64,000 bases of DNA from Promerops cafer (Eukaryota > Chordata > Aves > Passeriformes > Nectariniidae), in contig VZSE01001754.1 of assembly GCA_013398275.1 (NCBI GenBank), positions 1,146,640 through 1,210,639 on the forward strand. The letters are read 5' to 3'. The notes beneath the pieces were generated by a model. It did no database searches. It saw nothing but the letters and a program-made list of their open reading frames with translations, and had not been told where the DNA came from. This document shows, one piece after another, positions 25,331 to 36,965 of the stretch. The stretch's first letter is position 1; every line of letters begins with the position of its first letter. The position numbers and the translations under genes were made by a program.

Positions 25331-25377
25331 TAACTGTGAAGAAGATGTCTGGAAAGAATATAACTGTGAAGAAGATG
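25331..25377. repeat. 17-base direct repeat, period 30
   Basis: TAACTGTGAAGAAGATG occurs exactly at 25331-25347 and again at 25361-25377. It is a short local duplication of unknown origin. Confidence 0.7.
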
Positions 25378-27450
25378 ATGCACAATAACTAGGAAATTTT
25401 ATTTGTGCAGACTAATTTACACAGGAAGGGGGGGAATGCAATTAAGCTCATAAAACTTGCTCCAGCAATGATCTAGGTCAAGGGGCTAATGGTGAATTGC
25501 ATGAATAACAGTCATTCACCCAAGTCACATTAAACAGTCTTGATAATATCATCCAAAATAGCCAATTATTTTGAGTGTTATGAGAAGGTCCTGTTGTTTT
25601 TTTAACAACGGTTTATATGGGAAAATAGTAATAAAGGGTATATGGTAAAAAATAATTTCAAAGGGATTAGTTGCAATTCAGTTCACAGTAAACTGTTTCT
25701 GTGCCAGAGGGATGAAAGAGCTATGCCTTAGAGGAGAGTGAATTGCATATGATTTAGCAGAGATTTTATATGTTCAGTGCTTGCCAAGACAGTGCCATTG
25801 GCTCCAGTTTAAAAGCAGAAGCAGAGAAGGAAATGGCACAACCAGTGCAGCAGAACCCTGTTCACTGCAAAGCATCTTCCCCATGACCATGGACTTTCTC
25901 CTTTGGTTACAGAGAGGAATACGAGGGTGGGAGGGTTGTCCAGCTGCTGGGTGGGTAAGTAGGGAGATAGTGAAGATGTGCACTGGCCAGGCAGTGTAAA
26001 AGAGGTTAAAGGGATGTTATTTTGTTCTATCTTGCTGCATTTACCAGGAAAGGAGTGCAAGAGGGGTGCTCAGTTTAGCTCTGGATTCTGAGGTAGGGGT
26101 TTTCTGAGTTTAAATCTGTTTAATTTATATAATAGTACTAGTTTGTATTAATTTTTTACAGATATTCTTCTTCTTGATTCTGATTATTTTCAGTTTATAC
26201 CACAGTAACAAATTATTATTATTTTAAAAATATCTCTGCTTTAGTTGTCATCCACATAATTCTTGGTAATGCAACTTTTGTTGGTATTTATTAAGATCAT
26301 GTGACTGTACTGGTTGCATGTTATTAATAGTAGTGCAAACTCTAGATTGAATGTTGACATGATCTCACTTTGCTTTTCTTTGTCAGGTTCTGATGGAGTC
26401 CAGGTTCACTGACAACTTTTCAGTAAGCATTCTTTTTGCTTTAACTTGACAAATGGAGATTTTTATTCAGCTATTGACTCATAAAAGACCAAAAAGGGCC
26501 AACCTGTTAAGTGGTTTGCCTCTGTATAGGGGTGTTCATTATCAGAGAAGTCAGCTATCTATGTCCACCACTGATTCTTTCCATACAGGAAGGAAGATTT
26601 ACAACTTAGTGACAATTCTGTAGTTTAGTTTTTGCTCTGATTGGTGCAGATCATCTGGTTGCAATGTAACTGCTCCATCTTGGCTTCCAGGTGCTAATCT
26701 TGAGATTATACCAGATTTACGTCTCCTAGTCTTTCTTCTACCTTCTTAGAGCTTTGACCCTGAAGTTCACACAAGGTAAAAGCAGACTTCAATGTCTTGA
26801 ACCTGATATGATGGACAAGCAGAAGTTTAATTAGAATGTCTTAGAGCATGTTGACATCAAGTTGTTTTCTGTTGCTTGACAGCCAGGATATCCCAGCCGT
26901 AATAAAAGAGTTAAATTAACCTGCACAGACCTGTGTGGCACTATTCAGTTTTTGTTTTTGAGACATTTGAGAGTCTTCAAGGAAGAGGAGTCAAATGCCT
27001 CTTTTGGGGCCCCAAGGGTAAATCTGTACAACACTGAGGGGTTTAAGAGGAATTGCATTGGATTGCTACTGCTATAATCTGGACAAGGCTACAAGTCAGT
27101 TTGAGAAATATCACCACTGACGATGAGCTCACTACAGCGTATTTTGATAGTCCTGCATTTGCCAGGAACTGTGGCTATGGTGTGAAAATGAGCAATGCCC
27201 TTTTCTGGAGAAAAATTCATGACAGGATTTGAAGTGCTGTGGATTCTGGACACTTGGGACATGACTGTAAAGGGTCCTATGTGACAACATGGGTTTTCCT
27301 AGTTTTGCCTCTGTGTTGAAACAGTTTATTCTGTCTCTGTGTTACTGTGGCTTCAAATATGCAACCTGCAGGTTGCAATAAAATACTGATTGAATTTAAA
27401 CCATGTGTGTGTGGTTAGGGAGACATCTGTTAATTGTTCATGGAATTAAT

Positions 27451-27470
27451 TGAATGATGGCTATCATTCA
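27451..27470. repeat. Perfect 8-base inverted repeat
   Basis: TGAATGAT and ATCATTCA flank a 4-base loop. It could form a small hairpin or a symmetrical protein-binding site. Confidence 0.5.
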
Positions 27471-27689
27471 GCTATCTATTTAAGTTTTCATTGGATTTAT
27501 TCCTAGGGGGTGTAATTGCTAATTTTGTAAAAGGTACCTCACAAGCAGGTTATTTTTAAAAAGAAAAAGCCCCTTACATGTATCTCCTGTCAGCCTGTAT
27601 TCTGGTGTTGAATATGCAATTTTAAAAATGAGATTGTAGCAACTCCTCATATTAAAGTAAAATGCTTGTTTTTCATACAGGAATTACAG

Positions 27690-27930
27690 AGTGTAACATA
27701 ATTGGGCTCACTGAAATGAATTCAGCATCTCTCAGAGAACAAAATCATTGAGCTTACTGACTAAATTTAACAGCCTAATAGAAATATGCAGGTGAAGGTA
27801 CAATTAATTTTAATTACTAGACTATACATTGTTAGTTGCACAGCCATGAGTAAAATTAAAATGGCAATCACAATTAGAAAATTGCAACCTCATTGTGCAA
27901 CAAATAAGTCACAAATTAAAAGTCCAGGAA
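27690..27930. promoter_or_regulatory. Candidate element dense in homeodomain words
   Basis: AATTAATT (27802-27809) and TAATTA (27811-27816) lie within 15 bases of each other. Further AAATTAAAA and CAATTAG words follow up to about 27,910. The block is not a simple AT repeat. It fits a homeodomain-bound enhancer, by inference. Confidence 0.3.
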
Positions 27931-28960
27931 CTATTATACATCCACTTTATTGCTTTATGACCATTATTGCCCTGATATGGATTTTATTTCTTTAATGTCG
28001 TGTCCACTTCTTTACACCTTATCTTTGTTTAGAATCTCTGGCTCCTTCCCAGATTGTGAATCTAAGAAAAGAAATAATACAGGCTGGAGAGCTGTGACTT
28101 CCCTGTTCACTCTGGACAGAAACTCCTAAGTGGCCCTGTCCTGCTCATGGGTGGCTTTCAGAGCAAGGTTGGTCACCGGGTTATTTCAGTGAGGTTTCTA
28201 GAGCACAGAAAATAGCGTTCAGGGGGTAATAGCTGGGGTCTGTGTGTGATGTAACCCTTTTAGAAAAGGTCAGGCCAGTTAAAGACGGGAATCTGGAGGG
28301 AATCTACACTGGTGTAAGTTAGTCTCTCCCACCCCTCCCCTCTGGCTGCGCACGCTGATGGCCTCCACAAAGAATTTTAGTTACAGGAGTATTTCTGCCA
28401 TAAGCTCAGTTTTCAGTTGTTCTCAACATGGATTTATGAAATGAGGTTTAACAATTATCCCAGTCATGCAAGCTTTGTGGTGGTTGAAGCTGCCTTTGCA
28501 CTGAAACACTTGAGGAGCCATTGTGGAGTGACTGAGCTGGAGTAGTGGCAGCAAACAGCTGAAATGCAGCAACTGGAAGTGCTGCAGATGTTCTGCAAAA
28601 TCACATCTCCCAGCTGTCCCACACCTGGAAATGAGAGTCTGTACTTACCTGGCACCAGCAGCTCAACTTCACCTGCAGGTGAGTACAATGAGACCAACAT
28701 CACTCACCATTACCACAACACTATCTTGACTCCTTTGCAGGGTGATTACCCTAGAATAATTTTGAGGTGATTTGAGGCTTTACCAGATACCTAGATGCCT
28801 CTTGTGCAAAACTGAGGATCCATTGGAAAGGTTAAAGTAACTTCAGTCCCAAAATCTCCTTTTCTGTCCAAGATGCACCAGAGGAGCAAGAAAGAGAAAT
28901 TCTCTTACCAGCATCTGACATATGCACTCTGCAGTTAGCCCAGTTACTCCAGTTGCAAGG

Positions 28961-29350
28961 TCAGAATGGCTTGTGTTAAAAGGAGCCCTAAACATCATCC
29001 AGTTCTAACCCCCCTGCCATGGTCAGGGACATCTTCCGCTGGACCAGGTTGCTGAAAGTCCCATCCAGCTTGTCCTTGAACACTGTCAGGGTTGGGACAA
29101 CCACTACTTCTCTGGGCAACCCATGCCAGTGCCTCAGCACCCTCACAGTAAAGAATTTCTTCCCCATATCCAATCTAACCCTGCCCTCTGCCAGCTGACA
29201 GCCATTCCCCCTGTCCACTTCTCCATGCGCTTGTAGATATTCTCTCTCCACTTTTCTTGTAGATATTCTCTCTCCACTTTTCCTGTAGGCTCCCTTCAGG
29301 TACTGGAGGACTGCAGTTAGGCCTTCCCAAAGCCTTCTCTTCTCCAGTGC
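28961..29350 (-). mobile_element. CR1 LINE, 5'-truncated, carrying a 26-base tandem duplication
   Basis: The minus strand reads as CR1 3' sequence. On the plus strand this shows as 'cccccctgccatggtcaggg' (near 29,010), then 'cagtaaagaatttcttcccc' (near 29,147), then 'ctcccttcaggtactggagg' (near 29,289). This is the '...tggaaggtgtccctgcccatgg...' 3'-end type, distinct from the copies at 19.8 and 23.1 kb. Similarity fades near 29,350. Minus-strand open frames of 136 and 63 codons across it are element sequence. A perfect tandem duplication inside it is listed separately. Confidence 0.9.
29231..29282. repeat. Perfect 26-base tandem duplication inside CR1
   Basis: Bases 29231-29256 are repeated exactly at 29257-29282. 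The lack of differences between copies, inside an otherwise diverged CR1, shows that the duplication is much younger than the insertion, or that it is an assembly or replication-slippage product. Confidence 0.8.
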
Positions 29351-30015
29351 TCCTGAGGGAGGCCAAGGCACAGGAATTGGCTGGGAAGAGCAGGACATAG
29401 CAAGATACTTAATCAGAGTTCAGGTAGACAGGAGCTGGGGAGGGGGTTTAAGACCAAACAACCAAACCCCAATGCAATCTCTGTTCTCCACATGATCTCA
29501 GCTCTCTGGGGGCTTTTCTAAAACCACATTGGTGTTGTGCATTGGTCAGCTTGTGTGAGACTCAGCAGGGGCTTTGCAGTGCTTGGAGAGCTGAAACTCC
29601 ATTTCAAATATGCAATTGAATAGCTATCAGAAGGTAATGATGTTTAGTCACTACCACTTGGGACTGGATTTTAATTGATGACCCAGAGGTGAAAGTGTTT
29701 CTATTCCATTACCTGCTATTGCCAGTTTTTCTTTTTTCTGTAATCCTCTTTACTGTAATATGAATACTTTGGGAAGGGGAAATTAAAGTGGGACTGAAAG
29801 TATGAAAGTGAGAGAAGATATGTTTACTCCCTAGTTATCTCTCTATATTTAAGGCCCAACAGGAACTCTTTAGTATAATTCCAAATTCTGTTGTCTACTG
29901 TTAAAATGGAATCAACATATAGTTTATTGAAACAACTTAATTTTTTTTTAACTGCAGATTCTTAATTGTAATATTCCACAGATTTTTGCTTCTCTGTCTG
30001 CACTGCTCTCAACAG

Positions 30016-30096
30016 GAAGGATTCCTTCTTATCTGAAGCAAAACTCATCTGTGATTGCTAAATTGAAAAGTGAACTCTCCCTCAGTACTGGGAGAG
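30016..30096 (+). other. Splice-flanked open segment, possible exon
   Basis: A pyrimidine-rich tract ending in CAACAG at 30015 is a good 3' splice site. GAGAG followed by GTAAGTACC at 30097 is among the best 5' splice sites in the window. One frame of the 81 bases is open (starting at 30018, RIPSYLKQNSSVIAKLKS), with two leading bases and one trailing base. The other two frames have stops. The product is not recognised. Joined directly after the segment at 20.6 kb it would create a stop codon, so the two do not form one reading frame. Confidence 0.2.
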
Positions 30097-33089
30097 GTAA
30101 GTACCTGTGATTTACTGTATGTTTATGCAGCTCCTAGTGCCCAATTGCACAGAGTCCTGTAGGGTTTACCTCAGGATAGAAACTGAGGAAAAAATAATAA
30201 CATGATCAATTAATAAGATGTTCTCTCAGAAGTCACAGAAGTTTCTTATTAGCAGTAATTTTCATATCTCAGGCCTCCCTGTGTTTTAGAATTTCTTGAT
30301 AGGCTAATAAGGATGACTTTTGTCTTGAAAATGTGGAGACATAGAAACGAAATGCCAGCTTGGAATCTGTCTGGATGTATTCTATACAGTTGTCGTTTTG
30401 AATGATTTCTGAGGCTGGGAGTATCTAAGATTAGGGAAAGATCTATAAGTGTCACTGGGTGATATCTATTTATTGTAGGTTCTTTTTTGGGAAACCTGTT
30501 GTTCCCTCAGCATTAACATTAGCAGTACTAATACAAATATCTCTTTTACATCTTTGAATTTTTTAAAAAAGTTATCATATCAGTTTCTCTGTTTGATTAA
30601 CAGGAATACTGATAAGTGAGAATGACCTGTTCAGGGCCATGCAAAAAACCTTCCAAGAGACACAGGAATATTATCTGGATTCTTGTTTATTGAGCCATGG
30701 TGGGCTGTTGAAGCTCTTCTGTGTCCAAGTATTGTGCATCTCCTCCTTGTGTGAAACCAAAAGCACTTGGCATGGAGTGGTTTTCTTGGCTGTGACCGTT
30801 CCATGCTGCTATTTTAGTGTGTTTAAATTTTAGTATTGTAGGAAATGTGGTGAACTTGTATAGAAGAAAATGTTGATGCAAGGAATTACTTGTTTTATTT
30901 TTCTTCCTTCTCTTTCTGGTAAGAAATTGGCCTTGCCCATGAGTCGGGAGGTTTTTGGTGTTCAAATGCATGAAAGAGCTGCAATACAAATACCTTGTGA
31001 TTTGGGTCAATAACTTTGCATTAATATTTGCCATTGGTAATAAGTGGGTAGAGCCTCATGGGAAAGCTGCAAAAATGGAAATGTCTCCTTGTAGACATGT
31101 GTTCGTGAAACCAGGGTCTGCAGCTGACAGAGCAATTGGAGAGGTGTCTTTAAGCTTTACTGTTGGGGTCCTGAAACTCTACGTGACTTTTAAATTCCTT
31201 GGCATGGTGGGGAAGTGGGGGAACTTGGATCCCGAACTTCCTGTGAATCTCAGGAATATTGCACATTTCTTATTCAGCCATTTTATTTATGCTGCAAAAA
31301 GTGTAAGTTAGTTGTAGCTGAGAAGGCAGCCCTTCATTTAACCCCAGGTACTGCAAACTGCTATATTCCCTACAAAGAAGTAATTACAAATCTACATGGC
31401 AAATTCTTTTCTTACAGTCTAACGGGACTCAACAGAAAACATGGGTTTGAGCATGTAGCTTTGAAATTAAGCAGTGTAACAGCATTAAAAAAAATATCCC
31501 TTGGAAACCTTCATCTCTGATTTTATTTTATATTGTTATAGTGCTCATGCTTCAGTGATTTCCTTTCATCTAGTCACTGGGCTGAGGAAATAACACAGAA
31601 AAGGAAACCTCTTGAGTTTCTGATGTACATGGTAAATGGTCATTTCAGGGACCATGCGCTGTGGGCCTCAGACTGAGGGTTTAATTTAATTGGTTGAAAT
31701 TAAAAAACATTCAAGCCTTATGAAATTATGACCTTTATGCCTGGTGTGTCAGCTACATCTGACACTAGCCTTGTTGTTTAGAGATGAAATCCCTCCCCTG
31801 TTTAAATGGAAGCTCCTGTGGGACCCACATAAGCCTTGCAAATGGAAGAGGCAAGTGGCTCTGATCACTAGATCACTACTCCTATCATGGTTAACATCAG
31901 CACCATTTCTTTTAGAAGTTTATGTGTCTGTGTTTATCTTTGCTATTCGAAAAATCATGTCTGTTTGTTATCAGTACGCTCATATTTCTTTTAAAATACA
32001 TGTTTAAAAAAAATTGCTTTGTGATTTCACCAAGGGAAATGAAATACATGGGACAGAGATCTATATTTGTGTGTTTCCTGTCAAGAAATTGGGAGCTGAG
32101 TTTCAATTTAAATTTTTTTGTGGTGTAATCTCTTTTACATCAGTTGAACTCTCTACATGATCATTTGTTGGGTATGTTTTCTGATACAGTTTTCCTTTCT
32201 TCTTGGTTTAGATTATAAAATTCAAGAACATAATAATAATTATTTTCCTGGATTTCTGAGCAGTGCTGAGGACAGGGGCAATGCAACCTCCTTTGAAACT
32301 GAAGCCTTTACCATAGTGCCAAATAAAAATAATTTTTCATACAATATGCCATGAGGTACAGATGGAACATCTTCAGTGTTTCAGGATGGAGTTTTCCAAA
32401 AGGACCTGCAGAGATGCAGGTTGTCAGTTTCCATAGACTTTCAAATGAACTTGAGGACAGCCACCTTTAGATTCCTTTGGGGAATCTCACTACTATAAAT
32501 GTGCCTATCACAATTTTGTGTAACACAGTAGTTAGTAGAGATAAAATCCCTGCAAGCTTGTAGAGATGACCTGGCCCTTTAGGATATCTGCTTACAGAGA
32601 TGGCCCAGCCCTGACTGCATCATGTTCATATTGAATTTCTGGAGCCTTGCTCAAACATCTTTATTCTGTGAGGATCTGGGTCCTCAACTAGTCCAGGAAC
32701 TGGGTTACCACATTAGTTTCAGTGATGGCTTCTCATAATACCAGAACTTTTCTGTGGAAGGGTAAAAGTGATGTGGAAAACCAATCAACCAAAGTGACCC
32801 ATTCCTTCTTAGTCAGTTGCTGCCAACAGATGCATCAGCTGCTTTTTCAGTTTTGTGTATAATATGGGCATAGATATGATAGTTGATAGATAGATATGTT
32901 GAGTTCTGGTTATCCTTAACAACAATTTTAAGTGGAATAAGAAGCATAAAAAATTTTCATGGACAGTATTTGGAATCTGGCACACTTTTATTATATGAGA
33001 ATCTGGAGGAGAAATGAATAAGGAGTGCCAGGAAAATGGGTATAGCATGGAGGGGAAATAGCTGGGAAATTTTGTTCTGAGTAAGAAAT

Positions 33090-33124
33090 ATGAGAATGAG
33101 GCGATGAGAGATGAGAATGAGGTG
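33090..33124. repeat. Short direct repeat, period 21
   Basis: ATGAGAATGAGG occurs at 33090-33101 and 33111-33122 within a purine-rich patch. Confidence 0.5.
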
Positions 33125-34161
33125 GTGTTCAGTGAAAAGAAAGTTATCACAGCAGAGGAAGTCCCACAAGGGACAGTTGTTCTTTGATGTTCATTTCTAT
33201 TGAATATCAGTGGCAGCAATTTAGGAAGGTTCAGAGAACACCAAGCGCTTAAAAGATGACAAGAAGGTTAATATCAGATTGTCTTAAAAGAAAAGTTTGC
33301 AAAGGGAAATATTTTTGATACTGTGGCAAATTGTTCTCCTCTGCCTCGCTGCACCATTTTGTGAAGCAGTAGGACTCATAAAATAAAGAATAAAAATTCA
33401 GAATACTGAAGCAGGAGTTGTACCCTTGGTTTTTTTAAGAAGGGCAGATGTTCAGATGCTAGTTTTTCCACCTTTCTGTTACCACCAAATTTGCAAAACC
33501 CTGAGGAAGTGCCAAACAGTCTTGGGAACAAATGCAATGCCATGAATGTGTGGCACTTGTCCTCCATAAGCTTATCAACAAGAACAGTTTGTTTTCATGC
33601 CCTGTGGTGCTACTTATCCTTCAATTCTTTCATGAATAAGAAGCACAAAATTGGTGAAATTCTCAAAACTATCTGATGCAAACGGACTTTTTCAAATGTT
33701 GAATCCAGGTTAGAATTAATCCTCCATTTCAGGCTGATGTAATATGTATAGCCAATGTCATACATTTATTATTGAAGCTGTGCTTGCATGCTTGCCCTTG
33801 AAAAATTCCAAAGATGCAGCAAGTCTGTCCAAAAGATCTTTTCAACTCAGGGCTGGGCTCTGGTACTTTGGGAGAGCATCAGTGCCATTCTGTCATATGT
33901 TTCAATACAACTTTGCAGTGGGGAGGGATAAAGACATGATTTTATCTGGAAGCCAAGGCATTGCTGGTCTTTGTTTATAGTGAGGTTTGTGCAGGATCCA
34001 AAATGTTGGCTTTCTAGTCATGGGAACATGGGGACAGACAGTCATCAGTACTGGAGATTTGCAGTGGTTAAAAAAGGGAGTTAAAAATCCATGAATCAAA
34101 CATGCCTCCTTTCACCTGCTTGCTCACCAGTGCAGCCTGTGGTACCTAAAGGGGTCACAAG

Positions 34162-34463
34162 AGAGATGGAGAGGGGTTTTTGGTAGGGCATAGATTGATA
34201 GCACGAGAGGGAATGGCTTTAAACAGATAGGACATAGGCTTAGACTAAAGATTGGGAAGAAATTCTTTACGGTGAGGGTGGTGAGATGCTGGAACAGGTT
34301 GCCTAGAGAAGCTCTGTCTGCCCCATCCCTGGAAGTATTCAAGGCCAGGTTTGATGGGGCTTTGAGCAATCTCATCTAATGGAAGGTGTCCCTGCCCATG
34401 ACATGAGGTCTGGAACTGGATGATCTTTAAGGTCCCTTCCAGCCCAAACCATCCTATGATTCA
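34162..34463 (+). mobile_element. CR1 LINE, 5'-truncated, 3' end present
   Basis: The plus strand has 'gggaatggctttaaacagat', 'gaagaaattctttacggtga', 'gatgctggaacaggttgcct', 'tccctggaagtattcaaggc', 'ggaaggtgtccctgcccatg' and 'ggtcccttccagcccaaacc', ending with 'atcctatgattc'. Order and spacing agree with CR1. This is one of the best-preserved 3' ends here. It belongs to the same 3'-end type as the copies at 29.0, 38.3 and 45.75 kb. It has no coding capacity. Confidence 0.95.
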
Positions 34464-34599
34464 GAGCATGGAAACAAATGGGAGTCATTGCCTAACAGTC
34501 AATAGATTTCCCCTGAAAATCAAGGAACTATCAGTCCTTCCCCAGCTTTGTTTCCAAGAGAAAAGCACTGAACAACCTCCTCCCCCGTGTGAGCCCTTA

Positions 34600-34810
34600 T
34601 AATGATAAAAGACAAAATGCTCTGCTGGAACGTTTGGAGTTGTGGGGCTTTTAGCTCCTCCAGGGAGTGGGACACTGCTATCTGCAGATTGAATCAATCT
34701 GCTTCGGAAGTGTGATGGTGAAAGAGCCCGTTCACGATAACAAAGCGACACATTGAGGGAACAGCCTTTACTTCTCTGAGCACAGATAAGATGGCTTTTT
34801 AAAGCGTGAG
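34600..34810. promoter_or_regulatory. Candidate conserved non-coding element with a 19-base palindrome
   Basis: The segment follows the CR1 at 34.2 kb but is not repeat-derived. GCAGATTGA and TCAATCTGC (34684-34702) form an exact inverted repeat around one central base, presenting two GATTGA (PBX/HOX- or ONECUT-like) half-sites. AACAAAG, a SOX/TCF-type word, lies at 34739-34745, and AGATAAGATGG (GATA-type) near 34,786. The high word diversity resembles conserved regulatory DNA. No alignment was possible. Confidence 0.35.
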
Positions 34811-35436
34811 CAGGCATGGAGCAACTGCAGACTCACCCAGTAGCAGTTTTAATCCTCTTGCTTGAGAAGGGTGGAAGATTTGGCAGGTAGGAGGATGGGG
34901 TAAGTCTCTTCTTGTTATCTGAGAGGAGGACAATGCTATTACAAGCAAAGCAGCAAGAGAATTCTTGCTTGATAATAGAGTTAAAGGGAGCTAAAAGATA
35001 AACTCTGTTTTTTATGTGGGGGAATAATAAGATTGTCTGGGCTAACTTTAGTGAAACTTGTTATTCTGTCTCTGATTTACTTGTCTTTGGGTCCCTTGGG
35101 CACAGCACTGCAAAGGGCATTGCTATGTTAACTCACGGATGCTGTGCAGGGCAGCAGAGGTCCAGCCAGTTTTGTCTGCTTCAAGGCACCCCTCTCTTCT
35201 GCTGTTTCCTAGGAGTATTTTCTAGGAAAAGGTTCTTAATCAGCTGATTTTTGTAATTTTTATTCAGAGGCCATGCTTTGCACCCTTGGGCTCAGGTACT
35301 GTCTAGGAGATATGCTCATGTAATGAAAACCACCTCATGTGTACGGTTACCGCACTTGTGACATGGGTCTGTACCATGTAAACTAAAGATTTTGGAGAGA
35401 GCTCTGCCAGAGATTTCCATAGCTGCTGATCTCAGC

Positions 35437-35450
35437 CACCAGAGGGAAAT
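35437..35450 (+). promoter_or_regulatory. CTCF-like core
   Basis: CCACCAGAGGGAAA matches the CTCF core consensus (CCASYAGRKGGCR) at all but one position. If occupied it could mark a domain boundary or loop anchor. Its orientation would be plus. This is a sequence match only. Confidence 0.25.
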
Positions 35451-36248
35451 GCAACCATATGCCTTAACCCAGTCAGTCATGTGCACCTTCTCCATATGTG
35501 CAATGTCTTCTTGGACAACTGATGTTCTCCAGGGCAGCCCAAACCATTATATGAATATAAGGTTCTATACCTCAAATACAACCCAGGAACTGCATTTCCC
35601 AAGGTCCCACCCAGCTGGTGTTGTGGGGGCTGCTGGAGCCCCAGAGGGCTGCTTTGTCTCTCTTTTTGCAGCTGTTGGTTGGAGGCACTGTGGGAAGGAT
35701 GTGATCCTGTCTTCACTAAGTGTGTATCGAGAGTATGGTCCGTGGTGCTGGAACAGAACAGGAATAGTGTAAAAAAAGTGCTGTTACCACAAACACACTG
35801 GAAAGGCTATTTACAGACACTGTCACAGAAGGCTTTGCCTTCTGCCCTCCATTATCTAATGGTTTCTGTTGCCAAGAAGACAGCAAATCTAATAACCAAG
35901 CAAACATCTTCTTGCTCTGAAGAATCAGCCCTTCCTCTTTGTAACCTGCTCTTCCTGAGCTGGGCAGCCAGGAAAATCCCATGGGAGAGGTTACTGAGCT
36001 GGAGAGCTCCTGCAGCCTCCTGTCTGTGTGCTTGTGCTCGTGGCTTCAGCTGGTGGCTGAAGGCCATACCTCTGCCTGGGAGCTGTTTTACAGGCTGGGC
36101 TTGTACTCAAACAAAACACAAATTTGTGACCAGAGAAGGTTGTGTGAACCTTGGTTTGTACATAAGCCATGCCTGCTGATACATTTGCCCATAAAATTTG
36201 CAACTAACAAACCCTTCAAGTATAAAAATAATTTTTTTGTAATTATAT

Positions 36249-36282
36249 ATTTGTCAAGAAATCTAGGATTTGTCAAGAAATC
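36249..36282. repeat. 15-base direct repeat, period 19
   Basis: ATTTGTCAAGAAATC occurs at 36249-36263 and again at 36268-36282. Confidence 0.65.
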
Positions 36283-36329
36283 AGAATTAGCAGAAAAGTA
36301 TTTTTTTTTCTGATGAGCATTGTCTCAGG

Positions 36330-36965
36330 GCACTGGGTGCTGTTGCAGGTCTCCTGGGCTGGGGGCAGGCTGTCAGACAAGCCACTGGTGAGGGAGCTAC
36401 CAACGGAGGTAGCCTGCTGCCTCTTGGTAATTTCTGGTGGGAGGGGGAGGAAAAGGGGATGGCAGTGCTTTCCTGAGCCAGTGTTGGCACGTGATGAAAG
36501 GAAGGAGTCCCTTCTGCAGCCCTGAGCCTGGGAGCCAGGCCATTGCTGTGGCCACCAGCTTCAGTGCACGCTCCCTCCACATCCCCTTCGTGCCCAGGGT
36601 GCCTGGCTAAAGCTGGTAAAGCAGGTGCTGCCCACACACTGAATGCCAAGGACAGATGCATACCCTCAGGGAGGGAGGAACACGGGCACAATAGAAGATT
36701 ATTTTGGGCTGCACCGTGGCTGGGCATGAGAGGGTTGTCATTATCCTGCAAAATATCCCCTTGAAGGAGGTGCCTCTCACTGCATGAGCTGAGCACAGAG
36801 GCAGTGCCCTTTTAAGACTGGCTTCTGGAGAAGCAAACCAAAAATGTGTCTGTGAGACCAGCACGAGTCCCGGAGCCCTTTCACACACTTCCAGCAAAGT
36901 GCCCTGCGCCATCCCCAGAGCCCCTCTGCTCCCCCCAGCCCTGCTTCCACCCCTTCCCCCTCCCC
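36330..36965. other. GC-rich block without gene evidence
   Basis: The composition is clearly more GC-rich than the flanks, but CpG dinucleotides are few, so it is not a typical CpG island promoter. Open frames appear on both strands (up to 169 codons on the minus strand) because stop codons are scarce at this composition. I do not call them genes. It directly abuts the candidate element at 36,965-37,310. Confidence 0.4.

Larger units (their letters stand above)
23199..27690. other. Unique AT-rich non-coding sequence
   Basis: No gene or known repeat family is seen. There is a short 17-base direct repeat at 25331-25377 and a perfect 8-base hairpin at 27451-27470. AATAAA at about 27,379 follows a non-repetitive stretch, but nothing supports a transcript. 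Confidence 0.45.
29351..34161. other. Unique non-coding sequence between CR1 copies
   Basis: This contains the splice-flanked segment at 30016-30096 and a 21-base-period repeat at 33090-33124. A 118-codon open frame at 30955-31311 has no recognised product and lies in AT-rich sequence. No RNA gene or repeat family is seen. Confidence 0.45.

Noticed and set aside
27360..27400. AATAAA as the 3' end of a transcript
   Set aside because: The hexamer is common in AT-rich DNA and no upstream gene structure supports it.
28988..29398. 136-codon minus-strand open frame
   Set aside because: It is CR1 3' sequence read in a frame; the landmarks of the element run along its whole length.
30955..31311. 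118-codon frame ending at a GTAAGT-like site
   Set aside because: There is no good acceptor at its start, and the sequence is AT-rich with no familiar protein motif.
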